NCBI GenBank assembly: GCA_030648005.1
Contig: JAUSIP010000008.1
Span: forward strand, 1 to 44,195
DNA: 44,195 nt
From: a bacterium
GTDB taxonomy: Bacteria > Patescibacteriota > Minisyncoccia > Phycocordibacterales > UBA12445
Direction of reading: 5' to 3'
The notes under the pieces are model-generated. The model was not told where the DNA came from. It made no database searches and saw only the letters and a program-made list of their open reading frames with translations. Both the position numbers and the translations under genes were made by a program. Position 1 is the stretch's first letter. The number at the start of each line of letters is the position of its first letter. This document shows positions 32,689-41,687 of the stretch, in pieces.

Positions 32689-33050
32689 CTAGAGGCGGTT
32701 GACGAGGTAGTCGATCAGGGCGCGACGCTTGGCGGAACCACCATTGAACTGGTGGATGGCCTGCTTCACGATCCGCGCTTCCTGGCCACCTGCGAGCAGA
32801 GCGGAGTTGATCTTCTTGATCGTCTGGCGGACGATGGCCGTCATGTGGACCTGCGCGATGTCTCGGCGGAACATTTCGAACTTCTGCTCGAACTTCCGCT
32901 GGGCGATGGTGTCCACGGACTCGTTCTTTGCTTCCCCGGGCATCGGCTTGCCGGCTTCCATCCAGCTGTTGTAGGAGGTCTGGTTCGCGAGGCGCTCGAA
33001 GCTCTGGGGTTCGCGAGGCGCTCGAAGCTCTGGGGCAGGATGTAGAACAT
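32689..33050 (-). pseudogene. Small helical protein gene, frameshifted by a 26-bp duplication
   Basis: From ATG 33050 (AAGGAG about 11 nt upstream, TTGACT/TATCAT promoter) the frame reads MFYILPQSFERLANP and is then thrown out of frame. Removing one of two exact 26-bp copies (32984-33009, 33010-33035) restores a 111-residue protein: MFYILPQSFERLANQTSYNSW continuing into a charged helical region to LIDYLVNRL. The downstream part lies in the 32689-33081 frame. The protein shares a pattern with the neighbour at 33190 (F-x3-A-x4-Y-N-x-W, then a Lys and Pro). Codons are GC-rich compared with flanking genes. Function unknown. The duplication may be real, phase-variable, or an assembly error. Confidence 0.75.
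32984..33035. repeat. 26-bp exact tandem duplication
   Basis: Two consecutive identical 26-bp units starting TTCGCGAGGCG on the plus strand; 26 is not a multiple of 3, so it breaks the minus-strand gene. Confidence 0.95.
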
Positions 33051-33093
33051 GTGCCTGTCTTCTCCTTAATCGATTGTTCAAGGTACTACTAAT

Positions 33094-33122
33094 ATGATAG
33101 CACCTTTCGATAAAAAAGTCAA
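33094..33122 (-). promoter_or_regulatory. Promoter of the 33050 gene
   Basis: Minus strand TTGACT (33122-33117), 17-nt spacer, TATCAT (33099-33094), leader of about 40 nt with AAGGAG. Confidence 0.75.
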
Positions 33123-33189
33123 GTTTTAGTCATTTCAGCCTTATTTATCAAGGATTATAGGAAATTCCCATAGGTATTGCCCATGGGAG

Positions 33190-33399
33190 TTAATTGATAG
33201 TCTTCTTTCCGGTCATATCTTGTTCTTCCGGCATCTTTATGAGATCTTCTTCTTTGATTTTTGCCGGAGATTCCTTTTCAGTACGAACCCAATCGTTATA
33301 GGCCACTTCATCGGCGATCTCTTTAAAAGGCTTCTTTCTTCTAATCTTCGTTCTGTTGTGCTTTTTCGTGATCGAACACCTCCTTCCATATGCTAGCAT
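33190..33399 (-). CDS. Small charged protein related to the 33050 gene
   Basis: Up to 69 residues from ATG 33399. The strong SD AAGGAGG (about 33386-33380) lies inside that frame and points instead to an in-frame ATC at 33372, 6 nt downstream, with no ATG/GTG/TTG at that place. The C-terminal part PFKEIADEVAYNDWVRTEKESP parallels QSFERLANQTSYNSWMEAGKP of the neighbouring gene, indicating a shared domain. The product is very basic at the N-terminus and acidic at the end. Function unknown; the start is uncertain. Confidence 0.55.
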   Translation of the reverse strand: MLAYGRRCSITKKHNRTKIRRKKPFKEIADEVAYNDWVRTEKESPAKIKEEDLIKMPEEQDMTGKKTIN

Positions 33400-33428
33400 T
33401 AAAGGGTGCAAAAATAAAGCCCATATGA

Positions 33429-33441
33429 TATAATTGAGATC
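33429..33441 (+). promoter_or_regulatory. Leaderless-type -10 of lemA
   Basis: TATAAT (33429-33434) ends 7 nt before ATG 33442. Confidence 0.7.
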
Positions 33442-33999
33442 ATGAAAAAATATATCATATGGGGGTTAGTTGTTGTGGCTGTGCTCGCTGCCTTCTATCT
33501 TTTTGGAGCTTATAATAATCTTATTAGTAACAGCGAGGCTGTAGACAATAAGTGGGCCCAAGTTGAGACGCAGTATCAGAGAAGATTCGATTTAATCCCA
33601 AACGTTGTTAAAACAGTTAAGGGTTTTGCAAGCCAAGAACAGACAATCTTCGCTGATATTGCCGACGCGCGCACTAGATATTCCGGCGCATCCAACACAG
33701 AAGATAAGGTGAAGGCCGCTAATCAGGTTGAATCCGCACTCGGTAGACTTCTGGTTATTGCAGAGAACTATCCTGATCTTAAGTCGTCTCAGCTTTTTAC
33801 TGATCTTAATGTAGAGCTTGAGGGCGCGGAGAATAGAATAAGCGTCGAGAGGAGTAGGTTTAACGATGCTGTTACAAAATATAATCTTGCAACCAAGCGC
33901 TTCCCGTCTTCTCTGGTCGCTTCGTATTTCGGATTTGAAGAGAAGGATTACTTTCAATCGGTTGACGGATCCGAAAATGCTGTCCCTGTTAATTTCTAA
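33442..33999 (+). CDS. lemA: LemA family protein
   Basis: 185 residues. One N-terminal membrane helix (about 4-24), then the LemA helical bundle: YNNLISNSEAVDNKWAQVETQYQRRFDLIPNVV (about 28-60) is the family hallmark, and LNVELEGAENRISVERSRFNDAVTKYN follows near 118-144. LemA proteins are short membrane-anchored proteins of unclear role, often beside TPM-domain genes, as here (the TPM gene starts 8 nt after the stop). Confidence 0.95.
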   Translation: MKKYIIWGLVVVAVLAAFYLFGAYNNLISNSEAVDNKWAQVETQYQRRFDLIPNVVKTVKGFASQEQTIFADIADARTRYSGASNTEDKVKAANQVESALGRLLVIAENYPDLKSSQLFTDLNVELEGAENRISVERSRFNDAVTKYNLATKRFPSSLVASYFGFEEKDYFQSVDGSENAVPVNF

Positions 34000-34007
34000 A
34001 ATTCAGC

Positions 34008-34874
34008 ATGCTTAAAAGAATAGTTTTACTTTTACTATTTTTTCCTGTTTTACTTTTCGCCTACGCTTCGCCGGGTAAACCTGCTGGGTTCGTGAACGAT
34101 TTCGCGAGTGTATTAAGTGGTCAAGACAAGACGGATATTGAGGCGAAATTGTCTCAATTTGAGAAAGATTCTAGTAACGAGTTATCTGTTGTCATCATCA
34201 AGAGTTTGAACGGTGACACGATAGAGAACTACGCAGTCAATCTTTTTTCAGAATGGGGGATAGGAAAGGAGGGTAAGGATAATGGAATTTTGCTTTTGAT
34301 CGCAATAGACGATAGGAAGATGAGGATAGAGGTCGGTTATGGACTTGAAGGCGCGCTGACGGATATTCAGAGTGACCTTATCATCAATAATACTCTCAAA
34401 CCGGCCTTCCAGCAGGCTGACTTCTATGGCGGTATAAACAGGGCGACAGCTGATATTATTTCTGCTACTAAGGGAGAGTATGCTGCTCCGACAGACATTG
34501 GTACCCGGGCTCTATATGGTATGGATCTGCCGAATATTTTATTTTACGGCTTTTTTATAGTGATCTGGCTGACATCTATACTCGCTCGTTCTAAGTCGTG
34601 GTGGGCGGGTGGTGTTATTGGAGGCTTAATCGGAGTTGTAGCATCTTTGCTACTCGGTTTCTTTTATACCGGATTGATCAGTTTGATCTTGTTCATCCCA
34701 TTCGGTTTACTATTGGACTTCTTGGTTTCCAGAGCATACCAAAAGGGAGTCGCAACGGGGTATTATCCCTGGTGGATTGGTGGAGGGCCTCATGATGGCG
34801 GATGGGGTGGCGGAGGCTTCGGTGGTTTTGGTGGTGGTCATTCCGGTGGCGGCGGCTCGAGCGGGGATTGGTAA
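34008..34874 (+). CDS. TPM-domain membrane protein
   Basis: 288 residues. Signal peptide 1-20; TPM domain about 25-155 with GFVNDFASVLSGQ, ELSVVIIKSLNGDTIENYAVNLFSEWGIG, DNGILLLIAIDDRKMRIEVGYGLEG. Two membrane helices (about 178-195 and 200-245) are followed by a Gly-rich tail ending in SGGGGSSGDW. TPM proteins are linked to acid-phosphatase-like activity and photosystem/membrane repair in other organisms; its role here is unknown. It forms an operon with lemA. Confidence 0.93.
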   Translation: MLKRIVLLLLFFPVLLFAYASPGKPAGFVNDFASVLSGQDKTDIEAKLSQFEKDSSNELSVVIIKSLNGDTIENYAVNLFSEWGIGKEGKDNGILLLIAIDDRKMRIEVGYGLEGALTDIQSDLIINNTLKPAFQQADFYGGINRATADIISATKGEYAAPTDIGTRALYGMDLPNILFYGFFIVIWLTSILARSKSWWAGGVIGGLIGVVASLLLGFFYTGLISLILFIPFGLLLDFLVSRAYQKGVATGYYPWWIGGGPHDGGWGGGGFGGFGGGHSGGGGSSGDW

Positions 34875-34878
34875 GGAT

Positions 34879-35451
34879 TTACAAAAAGAATACACTGGCG
34901 ATCAATCCGAAGATAAGAATGCTTAATGAATCTTGGATGACTGTGGCAATAGGCCCGGAACCAACTGCCGGGTCTGTGTGTTCCAGTTCAAGAATTTCTA
35001 CTACGGTCAGAGCAACTATGGGGGCGACAACGATAGCCCCGAGCATTCCAAAGGCAACAGTGTAGGCGAGCGGCATGGATTTAAACCACAGAAACGCCAC
35101 AATACCTCCTATTACACCTGAGACAAGACCTAAAATCAAACCCACAAAGCTTTCTTTTAAGAGGTACTTCTTGAAGCTGGCCTTTCCTGTTTTTAAATCT
35201 CTAATATATATGCTCTCAGTCTGAGTAGCGACGGCATCTGCCATATATATAATGAATGGTATGAAAAAGGCGATCCTTATATCACGAGTAAGAAGTTCTT
35301 CGAACCGAGAGATGATAAATGGTAATAATATTCCCAAAACGAAACCAATAGCAAGAGGGGGTAGGCGCATCCCAATGAGACGCGGAAGAGAAGTGTGTTC
35401 ATCGTCTGCGTATTCGATCGTTCCTAATTTAACTTCGTTATTTTCATTCAT
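34879..35451 (-). CDS. MgtE-like magnesium transporter membrane domain
   Basis: 190 residues, about five membrane helices. The segments LPPLAIGFVLGILLPF, FFIPFIIYMADAVATQTESIYIRDL and DPAVGSGPIATVIQDSLSI match the transmembrane domain of MgtE/SLC41 Mg2+ channels, including the Asp-Pro-Ala-V/S-x-Gly-Pro motif. The cytoplasmic N-domain and CBS pair are missing, so gating by Mg2+ must differ and a dimer of this half is expected. TATAAT (35465-35460, minus) ends 8 nt before the ATG. Confidence 0.82.
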   Translation of the reverse strand: MNENNEVKLGTIEYADDEHTSLPRLIGMRLPPLAIGFVLGILLPFIISRFEELLTRDIRIAFFIPFIIYMADAVATQTESIYIRDLKTGKASFKKYLLKESFVGLILGLVSGVIGGIVAFLWFKSMPLAYTVAFGMLGAIVVAPIVALTVVEILELEHTDPAVGSGPIATVIQDSLSILIFGLIASVFFL

Positions 35452-35465
35452 ATGAGGTAATTATA
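35452..35465 (-). promoter_or_regulatory. Leaderless-type -10 of the MgtE-like gene
   Basis: On the minus strand TATAAT ends 8 nt before ATG 35451. Confidence 0.6.
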
Positions 35466-35483
35466 CCTCTTAAATTGTATAAT

Positions 35484-35515
35484 AAAAATCCCCCTGCCTG
35501 AGCCGAGGGATTTTT
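35484..35515. terminator. Terminator between the 35526 and 35451 genes
   Basis: AAAAATCCC / GGGATTTTT arms with a GC-rich loop; T-run on both strands. Mainly ends the 35526-35708 gene. Confidence 0.8.
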
Positions 35516-35525
35516 GTCTTCAATC

Positions 35526-35708
35526 TTACTTATAGGATTGCTTGTTCTTGTGGCAGTCTCTACAGAGGAGAGTGCCTAACCTTGATGGGTCTGGTTCAAA
35601 TGGCAGTTGAGTGATTTCTCCGTTGCAGGTTCCGCACTTCCAGTTGCCCTGGAACATCTGTCGCTGTGGCTTAGGGCTATAGCCTCCGCCGTTGTTGTCT
35701 TGAAACAT
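35526..35708 (-). CDS. Small zinc-ribbon protein
   Basis: 60 residues. A Gly/Pro/Gln-rich head is followed by a zinc ribbon: WKCGTCNGEITQLPFEPDP and LLCRDCHKNK, two CxxC pairs 22 residues apart. Such short ribbons with a PFxPDP insert are frequent in CPR-type genomes and may bind nucleic acid or ribosomes; that is inference. It is divergent from the CAP gene, sharing the 35709-35770 promoter region. Confidence 0.82.
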   Translation of the reverse strand: MFQDNNGGGYSPKPQRQMFQGNWKCGTCNGEITQLPFEPDPSRLGTLLCRDCHKNKQSYK

Positions 35709-35758
35709 CGTTTATTTTTTTAAAATTTTACTAATTACCGACCCGAATTACAGTATGC

Positions 35759-35770
35759 TATCATAATCTT
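35759..35770 (+). promoter_or_regulatory. -10 element of the CAP gene
   Basis: TATCAT (35759-35764) ends 6 nt before ATG 35771. Confidence 0.5.
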
Positions 35771-36859
35771 ATGAAAAAAAGAAATATCATCACCACACTG
35801 TTGTTGTCGATATTTTTTTCTTTTACTGCATATGCCGCACCTATAGAAACGCCTTTCTATAATTCAAAACAGTCTATAAAGATAGGTATGCAGAGTGATT
35901 CCGTCTACTTCTTACAGATATTCCTGGCTGATCAGGGGCTCTTTGTCAGGAATAATATATCTGGTTACTTTGGCCCGTTGACCCTAAAGGCTGTTAAAAC
36001 TTTCCAGACTAAAAGTAGTATTGAGTCGACTGGTCTGGTGGGTCCGAAGACGAAAGAGAAGATCGCTGGCCTAATTGCAACTTCTAAGATTATTGTTCCT
36101 CCGGCTTCCATTACATTGCCACAACCTGCGCCATTGGTTGCGACAACTACTGAGATCGGGCACGCTTTAATTGTCACTGCCACCAGTTCACCGGCTGTAA
36201 AATATGTTTTGCAGCCACGCCCTAATTATGATTTAAAAAAACTGGCGAAAGATATTCAGATTTTGATAAATGATAAAAGGGAGGAGTTTCATCTTAATCC
36301 GATCTACTGGGACGAAGAACTAGCTGGAGTAGCGGAAGAACACAGTCAAGATCAGGCAAGAGATAATATAGAGATAACTGATCCGGATGTAGCTTGTCAT
36401 TATCCAATGATCCGGCATGAGGGGTTCACACTCCGCGGCTATTTCTTGAAAGATAGATATTCATCCAGAAATATTAAATACAGATATGGAGGTGAGAATA
36501 TCGCCATGATTCCGATAGTCAAAGAACTGCTTTATGTGCAAATGTCTAACGAGCCTGTAACGGTATGCAAGGATGTTGATAAATATGATTTTGAGTCCGG
36601 CCCGGAAGTGGAGAAGACTGCAATGTTTCGAACTATTTTAGCGCAAAGTAGGGCTGCGGTGAAAGATCTTATTCCGGTCCAATGGGTCAATAAAGAGTGG
36701 CGTACAGATAAGGAGATCGTGGACATGACTGTCGACGGCTGGATGAATTCACTGGGGCACAGGGCTAATATCTTGACGAAAGAGTTCACCTCCGCCGGCA
36801 TCGGCATCGCCGTCGTGAATGATGACATAATCGTAACCCATAATTTTGTGGGAAGATAA
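35771..36859 (+). CDS. Secreted CAP/SCP-domain protein with peptidoglycan-binding domain
   Basis: 362 residues. Signal peptide 1-22 (ending AYA). A PG_binding_1 domain (about 34-100; VYFLQIFLADQGLF, GYFGPLTLKAVKTFQ, GLVGPKTKEKI) is followed by a Pro/Thr linker and a CAP domain (about 158-361) with INDKREEFHLNPIYWDEEL, GGENIA, and GWMNSLGHRANILTKEFTSAGIGIAV. It should sit at the cell wall. The insertion of about 50 residues between GGENIA and the C-terminal motifs is longer than in simple CAP proteins. Confidence 0.93.
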   Translation: MKKRNIITTLLLSIFFSFTAYAAPIETPFYNSKQSIKIGMQSDSVYFLQIFLADQGLFVRNNISGYFGPLTLKAVKTFQTKSSIESTGLVGPKTKEKIAGLIATSKIIVPPASITLPQPAPLVATTTEIGHALIVTATSSPAVKYVLQPRPNYDLKKLAKDIQILINDKREEFHLNPIYWDEELAGVAEEHSQDQARDNIEITDPDVACHYPMIRHEGFTLRGYFLKDRYSSRNIKYRYGGENIAMIPIVKELLYVQMSNEPVTVCKDVDKYDFESGPEVEKTAMFRTILAQSRAAVKDLIPVQWVNKEWRTDKEIVDMTVDGWMNSLGHRANILTKEFTSAGIGIAVVNDDIIVTHNFVGR

Positions 36860-36889
36860 TTTAATTTGGTGTAAAATATATCTATCGTG

Positions 36890-39025
36890 ATGTACTTAAA
36901 ACGTATCGAAGTTTTGGGATTCAAATCTTTCGCCAAGAAGACGGAGCTTGTTTTTAATGTGCCGATAACTTCTATCGTCGGGCCGAATGGTTCGGGCAAA
37001 AGTAACGTCGCAGAAGCCTTCCGCTGGGTGCTCGGTGAGCAGTCTATGAAATCGCTTCGTGGCAAGAGGGGGGAGGATCTTATCTTCAATGGTTCGGCCG
37101 GATCGCCTCGACAGAATCATGCTTATGTCACTCTTGTTTTCGATAACAAAGATAAGAAGTTCAACATCGATTTTGATGAGGTTGCTATCTCTCGCCACAT
37201 TTATCGCGACGGCTCTAATCAATATTTTATAAACAACAGCCAGGTTCGTCTTAAAGATATTATTGAGTTGCTATCTGTCGTTTCGCTCGGCGTTTCGAGT
37301 CACCACATCATCAGTCAGGGTGAGGCTGACAGAATTCTTAATGCTAATATTTATGAGCGTCGGGAGATGATTGAAGATGCGCTAGGTCTTCGAATGTATC
37401 AATACAAAAAGCATGAAAGTGAAAAGAAGCTCGACAAGACCGCAGAGAATATTAAGCAGGTTGAATCGCTTCGGCGTGAGCTTGCTCCACATCTTAAGTT
37501 CCTGAAAAAACAGGTTGAGCAGATACAGAAAGCTGTGGAGATGAAGCAGGGCCTCTTCGATCTATATATAGAATATCTCTGGCGAGAAGAATTTTATCTT
37601 AAGAACTTCAGATTGGAGATCGAGAGGGAGAAGTCCGCACCGCATGAGGAGCTTCGAGCAACCGACGTTGAGATCACAAGACTGTCGGCATTGCTCTCAT
37701 CTTCAAATGCAGAGGATACTGACAAGTGGAACAAGCTTCGTGAGGTAGAGAATCAGCTTCAGGATATCAGACGCAAGCGCGACGAACTTGGCAGGAAGAT
37801 TGGTCGCTTGGAAGGCATGATTGAAGCGAATCCAATGAATGAGATAATGGTTGAGAGGACTCAGGCTGTGGCTAAGGATTGTCCATATTGTGGACAGGTT
37901 ATTCCGGTGAAGATAGAAGGAGAAACTTCTAATACTGCCTTTACACAAAGAATAGAGGAGGAGATCAAAAAGCATAAAGGGGAGAAGTTGGTGGCTGAGG
38001 CGGAGATGAAGAGTTTACAGAATCAAGAGGCGGATCTTTCGGTTGTGTATGCGAATATAAAAAGTGAGATTGATCAGCATAAGGACTCTCTACGCGACTC
38101 TGAGCGTGCTGTGTACGAGCTCCGGGCGAAGAAGAGCGAGTTGCTTTCTGCTTTGGGTGCAATTCGAGCCAAGGAGGATAAATATAATTACGAAGCGGGG
38201 GCTTTCAAAATGGAGCTGACAGAGGCGGCCGTTCTAGTGGGAAGAAGAGTGCTGGAAGAGTATAAAAATTTTGTACCACAGACAACTGAAGTTGAAGATC
38301 GCATTGTTCAAGAAGAACGAAGAAGAAAGATCGAGAGGATTAAGATTCGTCTGGAAGATATGGGGGGAACAGGAGAGGATGTGATGAAGGAGTTTCAGGA
38401 TACCGAGGAGCGCGATAAGTTCTTGGAGCGGGAGATCAGCGATCTACAGATGAGTGCCGAATCATTACGCCAGATAATGGCTGAGCTAAGTGAGAAGATC
38501 GACACGGAATTTAAGGAGGGGATCAAGAAGATTAATGGCCAATTCCAGGAGTTTTTCTCGCTCATGTTCGGGGGCGGTAATGCTTCACTTGAAGTGATAG
38601 CTCCGGTTAAAAAACAGACGGGTGAAGAGGATCTTTCTATTGCAGTCTTGGAGGAGGGGGAGAAAAAGATGGACGGCATAGATATCTCTGTCGGTCTACC
38701 AAAGAAGAGGGTCAAGGGTCTGCAGATGTTGTCTGGTGGCGAACGTGCGTTGACGTCAATTGCACTTCTTTTTGCTGTGTCCCAAGTTAATCCGCCACCA
38801 TTCTTAATTCTTGATGAGACAGATGCCGCTCTGGATGAATCTAACTCCAGGAAGTATGGCGATATGATCGAAAATTTGTCTAAATATTCTCAACTTATAG
38901 TCGTGACCCACAACCGCGAGACCATGAGCCGGGCTAATGTGCTCTATGGTGTTACCATGGGCGCCGATGGTGTCTCTCGTCTGATCTCTATCAAATTCGA
39001 CGAAGCAGTTGCTGTAGCGAAATAA
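36890..39025 (+). CDS. SMC-like ATPase with zinc-hook-like CxxC in place of hinge
   Basis: 711 residues (713 if the GTG at 36887 is used), far shorter than bacterial SMC (about 1150-1200). The N-terminal head is SMC-like: LKRIEVLGFKSFAKK, Walker A GPNGSGKSN (about 30-38), LGEQSMKSLRGKRGEDLIFNGS, SQGEADRIL. The C-terminal head has the signature LSGGERALTSIALLFA and Walker B PFLILDETDAALDE, with the D-loop. Between them are two coiled-coil arms of about 160-200 residues meeting at KDCPYCGQVIPV (Cys331 and Cys334), where a folded SMC hinge domain is expected but not seen. The centre resembles the Rad50 zinc hook. Likely roles: chromosome organisation or DNA end/repair work. No ScpA/ScpB or Mre11 gene is adjacent. 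Confidence 0.9.
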   Translation: MYLKRIEVLGFKSFAKKTELVFNVPITSIVGPNGSGKSNVAEAFRWVLGEQSMKSLRGKRGEDLIFNGSAGSPRQNHAYVTLVFDNKDKKFNIDFDEVAISRHIYRDGSNQYFINNSQVRLKDIIELLSVVSLGVSSHHIISQGEADRILNANIYERREMIEDALGLRMYQYKKHESEKKLDKTAENIKQVESLRRELAPHLKFLKKQVEQIQKAVEMKQGLFDLYIEYLWREEFYLKNFRLEIEREKSAPHEELRATDVEITRLSALLSSSNAEDTDKWNKLREVENQLQDIRRKRDELGRKIGRLEGMIEANPMNEIMVERTQAVAKDCPYCGQVIPVKIEGETSNTAFTQRIEEEIKKHKGEKLVAEAEMKSLQNQEADLSVVYANIKSEIDQHKDSLRDSERAVYELRAKKSELLSALGAIRAKEDKYNYEAGAFKMELTEAAVLVGRRVLEEYKNFVPQTTEVEDRIVQEERRRKIERIKIRLEDMGGTGEDVMKEFQDTEERDKFLEREISDLQMSAESLRQIMAELSEKIDTEFKEGIKKINGQFQEFFSLMFGGGNASLEVIAPVKKQTGEEDLSIAVLEEGEKKMDGIDISVGLPKKRVKGLQMLSGGERALTSIALLFAVSQVNPPPFLILDETDAALDESNSRKYGDMIENLSKYSQLIVVTHNRETMSRANVLYGVTMGADGVSRLISIKFDEAVAVAK

Positions 39026-39027
39026 AT

Positions 39028-40950
39028 TTACGCCAGCACGAAGTCAATAGTTCGCCTGTCGAGGTTGACCTCGTGGATTTTGACTTTAACTTCATCGCCG
39101 AGGCGGTAGCGTTTTTTAGTTCTCTTCCCAATGAGAGCGAAAGCTTGCTTGTCGAAAACATAGTAGTCGTCTTTTAGATTTCTAAGTGAGACCATACCTT
39201 CCGATATTGTCTCTTTAGCCTCGACGAAGAAGCCCCATTCTGTCACGCCGGTTATGACGCCATCGTAGACTTGTCCGATTTTATCCATATTGTATTCAAC
39301 CTGTTTGTATTTTATCGAAGCCCACTCTGCTTCCATTGCCTTGCGTTCCATCGCTGAGGAGTGCATGCAAAGCTTCTCAAAGCCGGCGATGTCTGGCGAC
39401 TTGCCCCCTTCGAGATAACCTTGGAGAAGGCGATGAACCATGATGTCGGGGTATCTTCGTATTGGCGAGGTGAAGGTGGTGTAGCAGGCGAAAGCTAAGC
39501 CGAAGTGACCGATATTTTTGGTCGTATAAATCGCCTTAGCCATTGACCGCAGGATCGTAGTCTTGACCAACTTCTCTTCCGGCTTGGCCTCGGCTTCCAT
39601 GATCAGCTCGTTAAGCTTCTTTGATGTCAGGTGCTGTTCTTTGGGATTGAATTTGTAGTTGAAATTTTTTAAGAAGCTCTTTAGATTACTTATCTTCTCC
39701 TGATTCGGCTTGTCGTGAATACGGTAGACGAAAGTGTGAGAGCCGGGCTTACCCTTCTCATGTGAGGTTTTATAGAAGATGAATTCGGCCACACTTCTGT
39801 TGGCTAGAAGCATATATTCTTCTATTAGTCGGTGCGAGTCTGTCGACACTACCTTGATGATCTCTATCGGCTTACCGTTCACATCTAAGCGGAACTTGAC
39901 ATCGTCGCTGTCGAGCGAAATAGAGCCTTTGGCGAATCTCTCCGCCCGCATCTCTTTGGCTATTTTATTGATCTCAATAAGTTCCTCGGACAGTTCTCCC
40001 TTTCCAGCTTCCAAGATCACGTCGACATCCTCGTATGTGAATCTTTTATTTGAATGAATTATAGTTTTACCAAACCATTTATCAAGAACTTTGCCATGTT
40101 TGTCTAATGTGAACACAGCCCCGAACGTGAGTCGATCGACGTCAGGTAAAAGACTACAAAGTCCGTTAGACAAAACTTCCGGAAGCATCGGTATGGTTCT
40201 GTCGACGAGATAGACGGAAGTGGCTCTCTCAACAGCCTCTTTATCAAGCGCTCCGCCAAGGCGCACAAAGTAAGAGACATCTGCGATATGTATACCGATC
40301 TCATAATTGCCGTCTGGTAGCTTCTTGTAAGATATCGCGTCGTCGAAGTCGCGCGCGTCGTGAGGATCTATGGTGAAGGTGAGTGTGTCACGGAAATCCT
40401 TTCTTTTTGCAACTTCGCTCTCTGGTATTCCTTCTTTGGCTATCATCTCCGCCTCTTTCTGTGCCGCCTCGCCGAAGTCGTAGTTTATCTTGTGTTCGAA
40501 GAGGATGGTGTTCATCTCGGCGTTGTTGTCGCCGGCTTTGCCCAAGCGTTGTACTACATTGCCTGTTAAGTTTTGCCAATTGGTAATCTCTACCACGACA
40601 CGGTCGCCATCGGAAACCGGTGGCTCGGGTGTCTCACCGATGAGAATATCAGAATAAATTTTCGTATCGTAAGGCTTAAGTCGAGGCTGTCCGGCCCCTG
40701 TTTTAATAGTGCCAGTGAACTGAGTCTTCGCTCGCACTAGCACCTCTACAACCTTGGCTCCATCTATGGCGACCGTATCGCCGTTCATAGCAGTGTTAAG
40801 GTTGTCTACTTCGATGAAGATCTCCTTAGTTCGGTCAGCTTCGCCCTCTTGTAAAAAATACCCACCTTTTTTTGAGGCGAGGCTTAAGCGACCTGTTAAA
40901 CTATGTAAATTTTGATTTTTATTCTCTTCCACAGTATAATGCCTGTACAA
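39028..40950 (-). CDS. rnr: Ribonuclease R family exoribonuclease
   Basis: 640 residues, shorter than E. coli RNase R because the N-terminal helix-turn-helix region is lacking. Order: cold-shock/OB domains, RNB catalytic domain with the four-Asp motif [13 protein letters not shown] (about 195-207), the RNB core [27 protein letters not shown], and a C-terminal S1 domain (about 560-640). It degrades RNA 3' to 5', including structured RNA. The furthest upstream start is TTG 40950; no in-frame ATG lies near, so the start is uncertain. Its promoter region overlaps that of the divergent cyclophilin gene. Confidence 0.93.
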   Translation of the reverse strand: MYRHYTVEENKNQNLHSLTGRLSLASKKGGYFLQEGEADRTKEIFIEVDNLNTAMNGDTVAIDGAKVVEVLVRAKTQFTGTIKTGAGQPRLKPYDTKIYSDILIGETPEPPVSDGDRVVVEITNWQNLTGNVVQRLGKAGDNNAEMNTILFEHKINYDFGEAAQKEAEMIAKEGIPESEVAKRKDFRDTLTFTIDPHDARDFDDAISYKKLPDGNYEIGIHIADVSYFVRLGGALDKEAVERATSVYLVDRTIPMLPEVLSNGLCSLLPDVDRLTFGAVFTLDKHGKVLDKWFGKTIIHSNKRFTYEDVDVILEAGKGELSEELIEINKIAKEMRAERFAKGSISLDSDDVKFRLDVNGKPIEIIKVVSTDSHRLIEEYMLLANRSVAEFIFYKTSHEKGKPGSHTFVYRIHDKPNQEKISNLKSFLKNFNYKFNPKEQHLTSKKLNELIMEAEAKPEEKLVKTTILRSMAKAIYTTKNIGHFGLAFACYTTFTSPIRRYPDIMVHRLLQGYLEGGKSPDIAGFEKLCMHSSAMERKAMEAEWASIKYKQVEYNMDKIGQVYDGVITGVTEWGFFVEAKETISEGMVSLRNLKDDYYVFDKQAFALIGKRTKKRYRLGDEVKVKIHEVNLDRRTIDFVLA

Positions 40951-40983
40951 TTACGATTTTTTAATAGTAACATAGTTAAGAAC

Positions 40984-41685
40984 ATGAAACAAGATATGGG
41001 ATTCTCATTCTGGATAATAGCTGTAGTTATCGTGGGATTTATCGCCTTATCAGGTACAGTTTTATATAAAATATTTAATATGACAAATGATAACAATAAC
41101 GTTTCTATTAACGAGGTGCCCGAGCTTAAGGTAAACAGCAATACTTTGACCATTACAGATGCTGATAGTGAGCCGGCCAAGCCTGCTACGCAAGATGCAA
41201 GCAAGGTGTCGGTTGTTATGAAAACAAGTATGGGAGATATTTCTGTAGAACTCTTCAGAGACAAAGCACCTCTGACAGTTGAGAATTTCGTGAAGCTGGC
41301 TAAGTCAGGTTTCTACGACGGTACAAAATTTCACAGAGTTATAAAAGATTTCATGATCCAAGCCGGAGATCCGAATAGTAAGAATTCTGACTGGTCTACA
41401 CACGGCATGGGTGGCCCGGGTTACGCTTTCAAGGATGAGTTTAATGATGTGAAGCTGGTCGCTGGTGTACTTGCTATGGCCAATTCTGGTCCGAATACTA
41501 ACGGCAGCCAGTTCTTCATAGTTACCTCTCCCGCTACTCCATGGCTCGACGGTAAGCACACTGCTTTTGGGCGTGTTACCACCGGAATGGATATAGTTCG
41601 CGCAATCGAGAATGTTGCCGTAGATAAGGCAAGAGGTGATCATCCATTGACAGACGTGGTGGTACAGAAGGTGGTTATTGAATAG
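40984..41685 (+). CDS. Membrane-anchored cyclophilin-type peptidyl-prolyl isomerase
   Basis: 233 residues from ATG 40984. One N-terminal membrane helix (about 8-30), a linker, then a cyclophilin domain (about 78-233): [15 protein letters not shown] (with the catalytic Arg), [46 protein letters not shown]. It should aid folding of exported proteins outside the membrane. The frame extends upstream to 40912 but that part overlaps the RNase R start and has no family match. It converges on fmt. Confidence 0.93.
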   Translation: MKQDMGFSFWIIAVVIVGFIALSGTVLYKIFNMTNDNNNVSINEVPELKVNSNTLTITDADSEPAKPATQDASKVSVVMKTSMGDISVELFRDKAPLTVENFVKLAKSGFYDGTKFHRVIKDFMIQAGDPNSKNSDWSTHGMGGPGYAFKDEFNDVKLVAGVLAMANSGPNTNGSQFFIVTSPATPWLDGKHTAFGRVTTGMDIVRAIENVAVDKARGDHPLTDVVVQKVVIE

Positions 41686-41687
41686 TT

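Noticed and set aside
32650-33045. 131-residue plus-strand ORF opposite the 33050(-) gene.
   Set aside because: GC-rich antisense shadow; SD, promoter and terminator all belong to the minus strand.
40912-40983. Upstream extension of the cyclophilin gene.
   Set aside because: Overlaps the RNase R 5' end and has no family similarity; ATG 40984 starts a normal membrane anchor.
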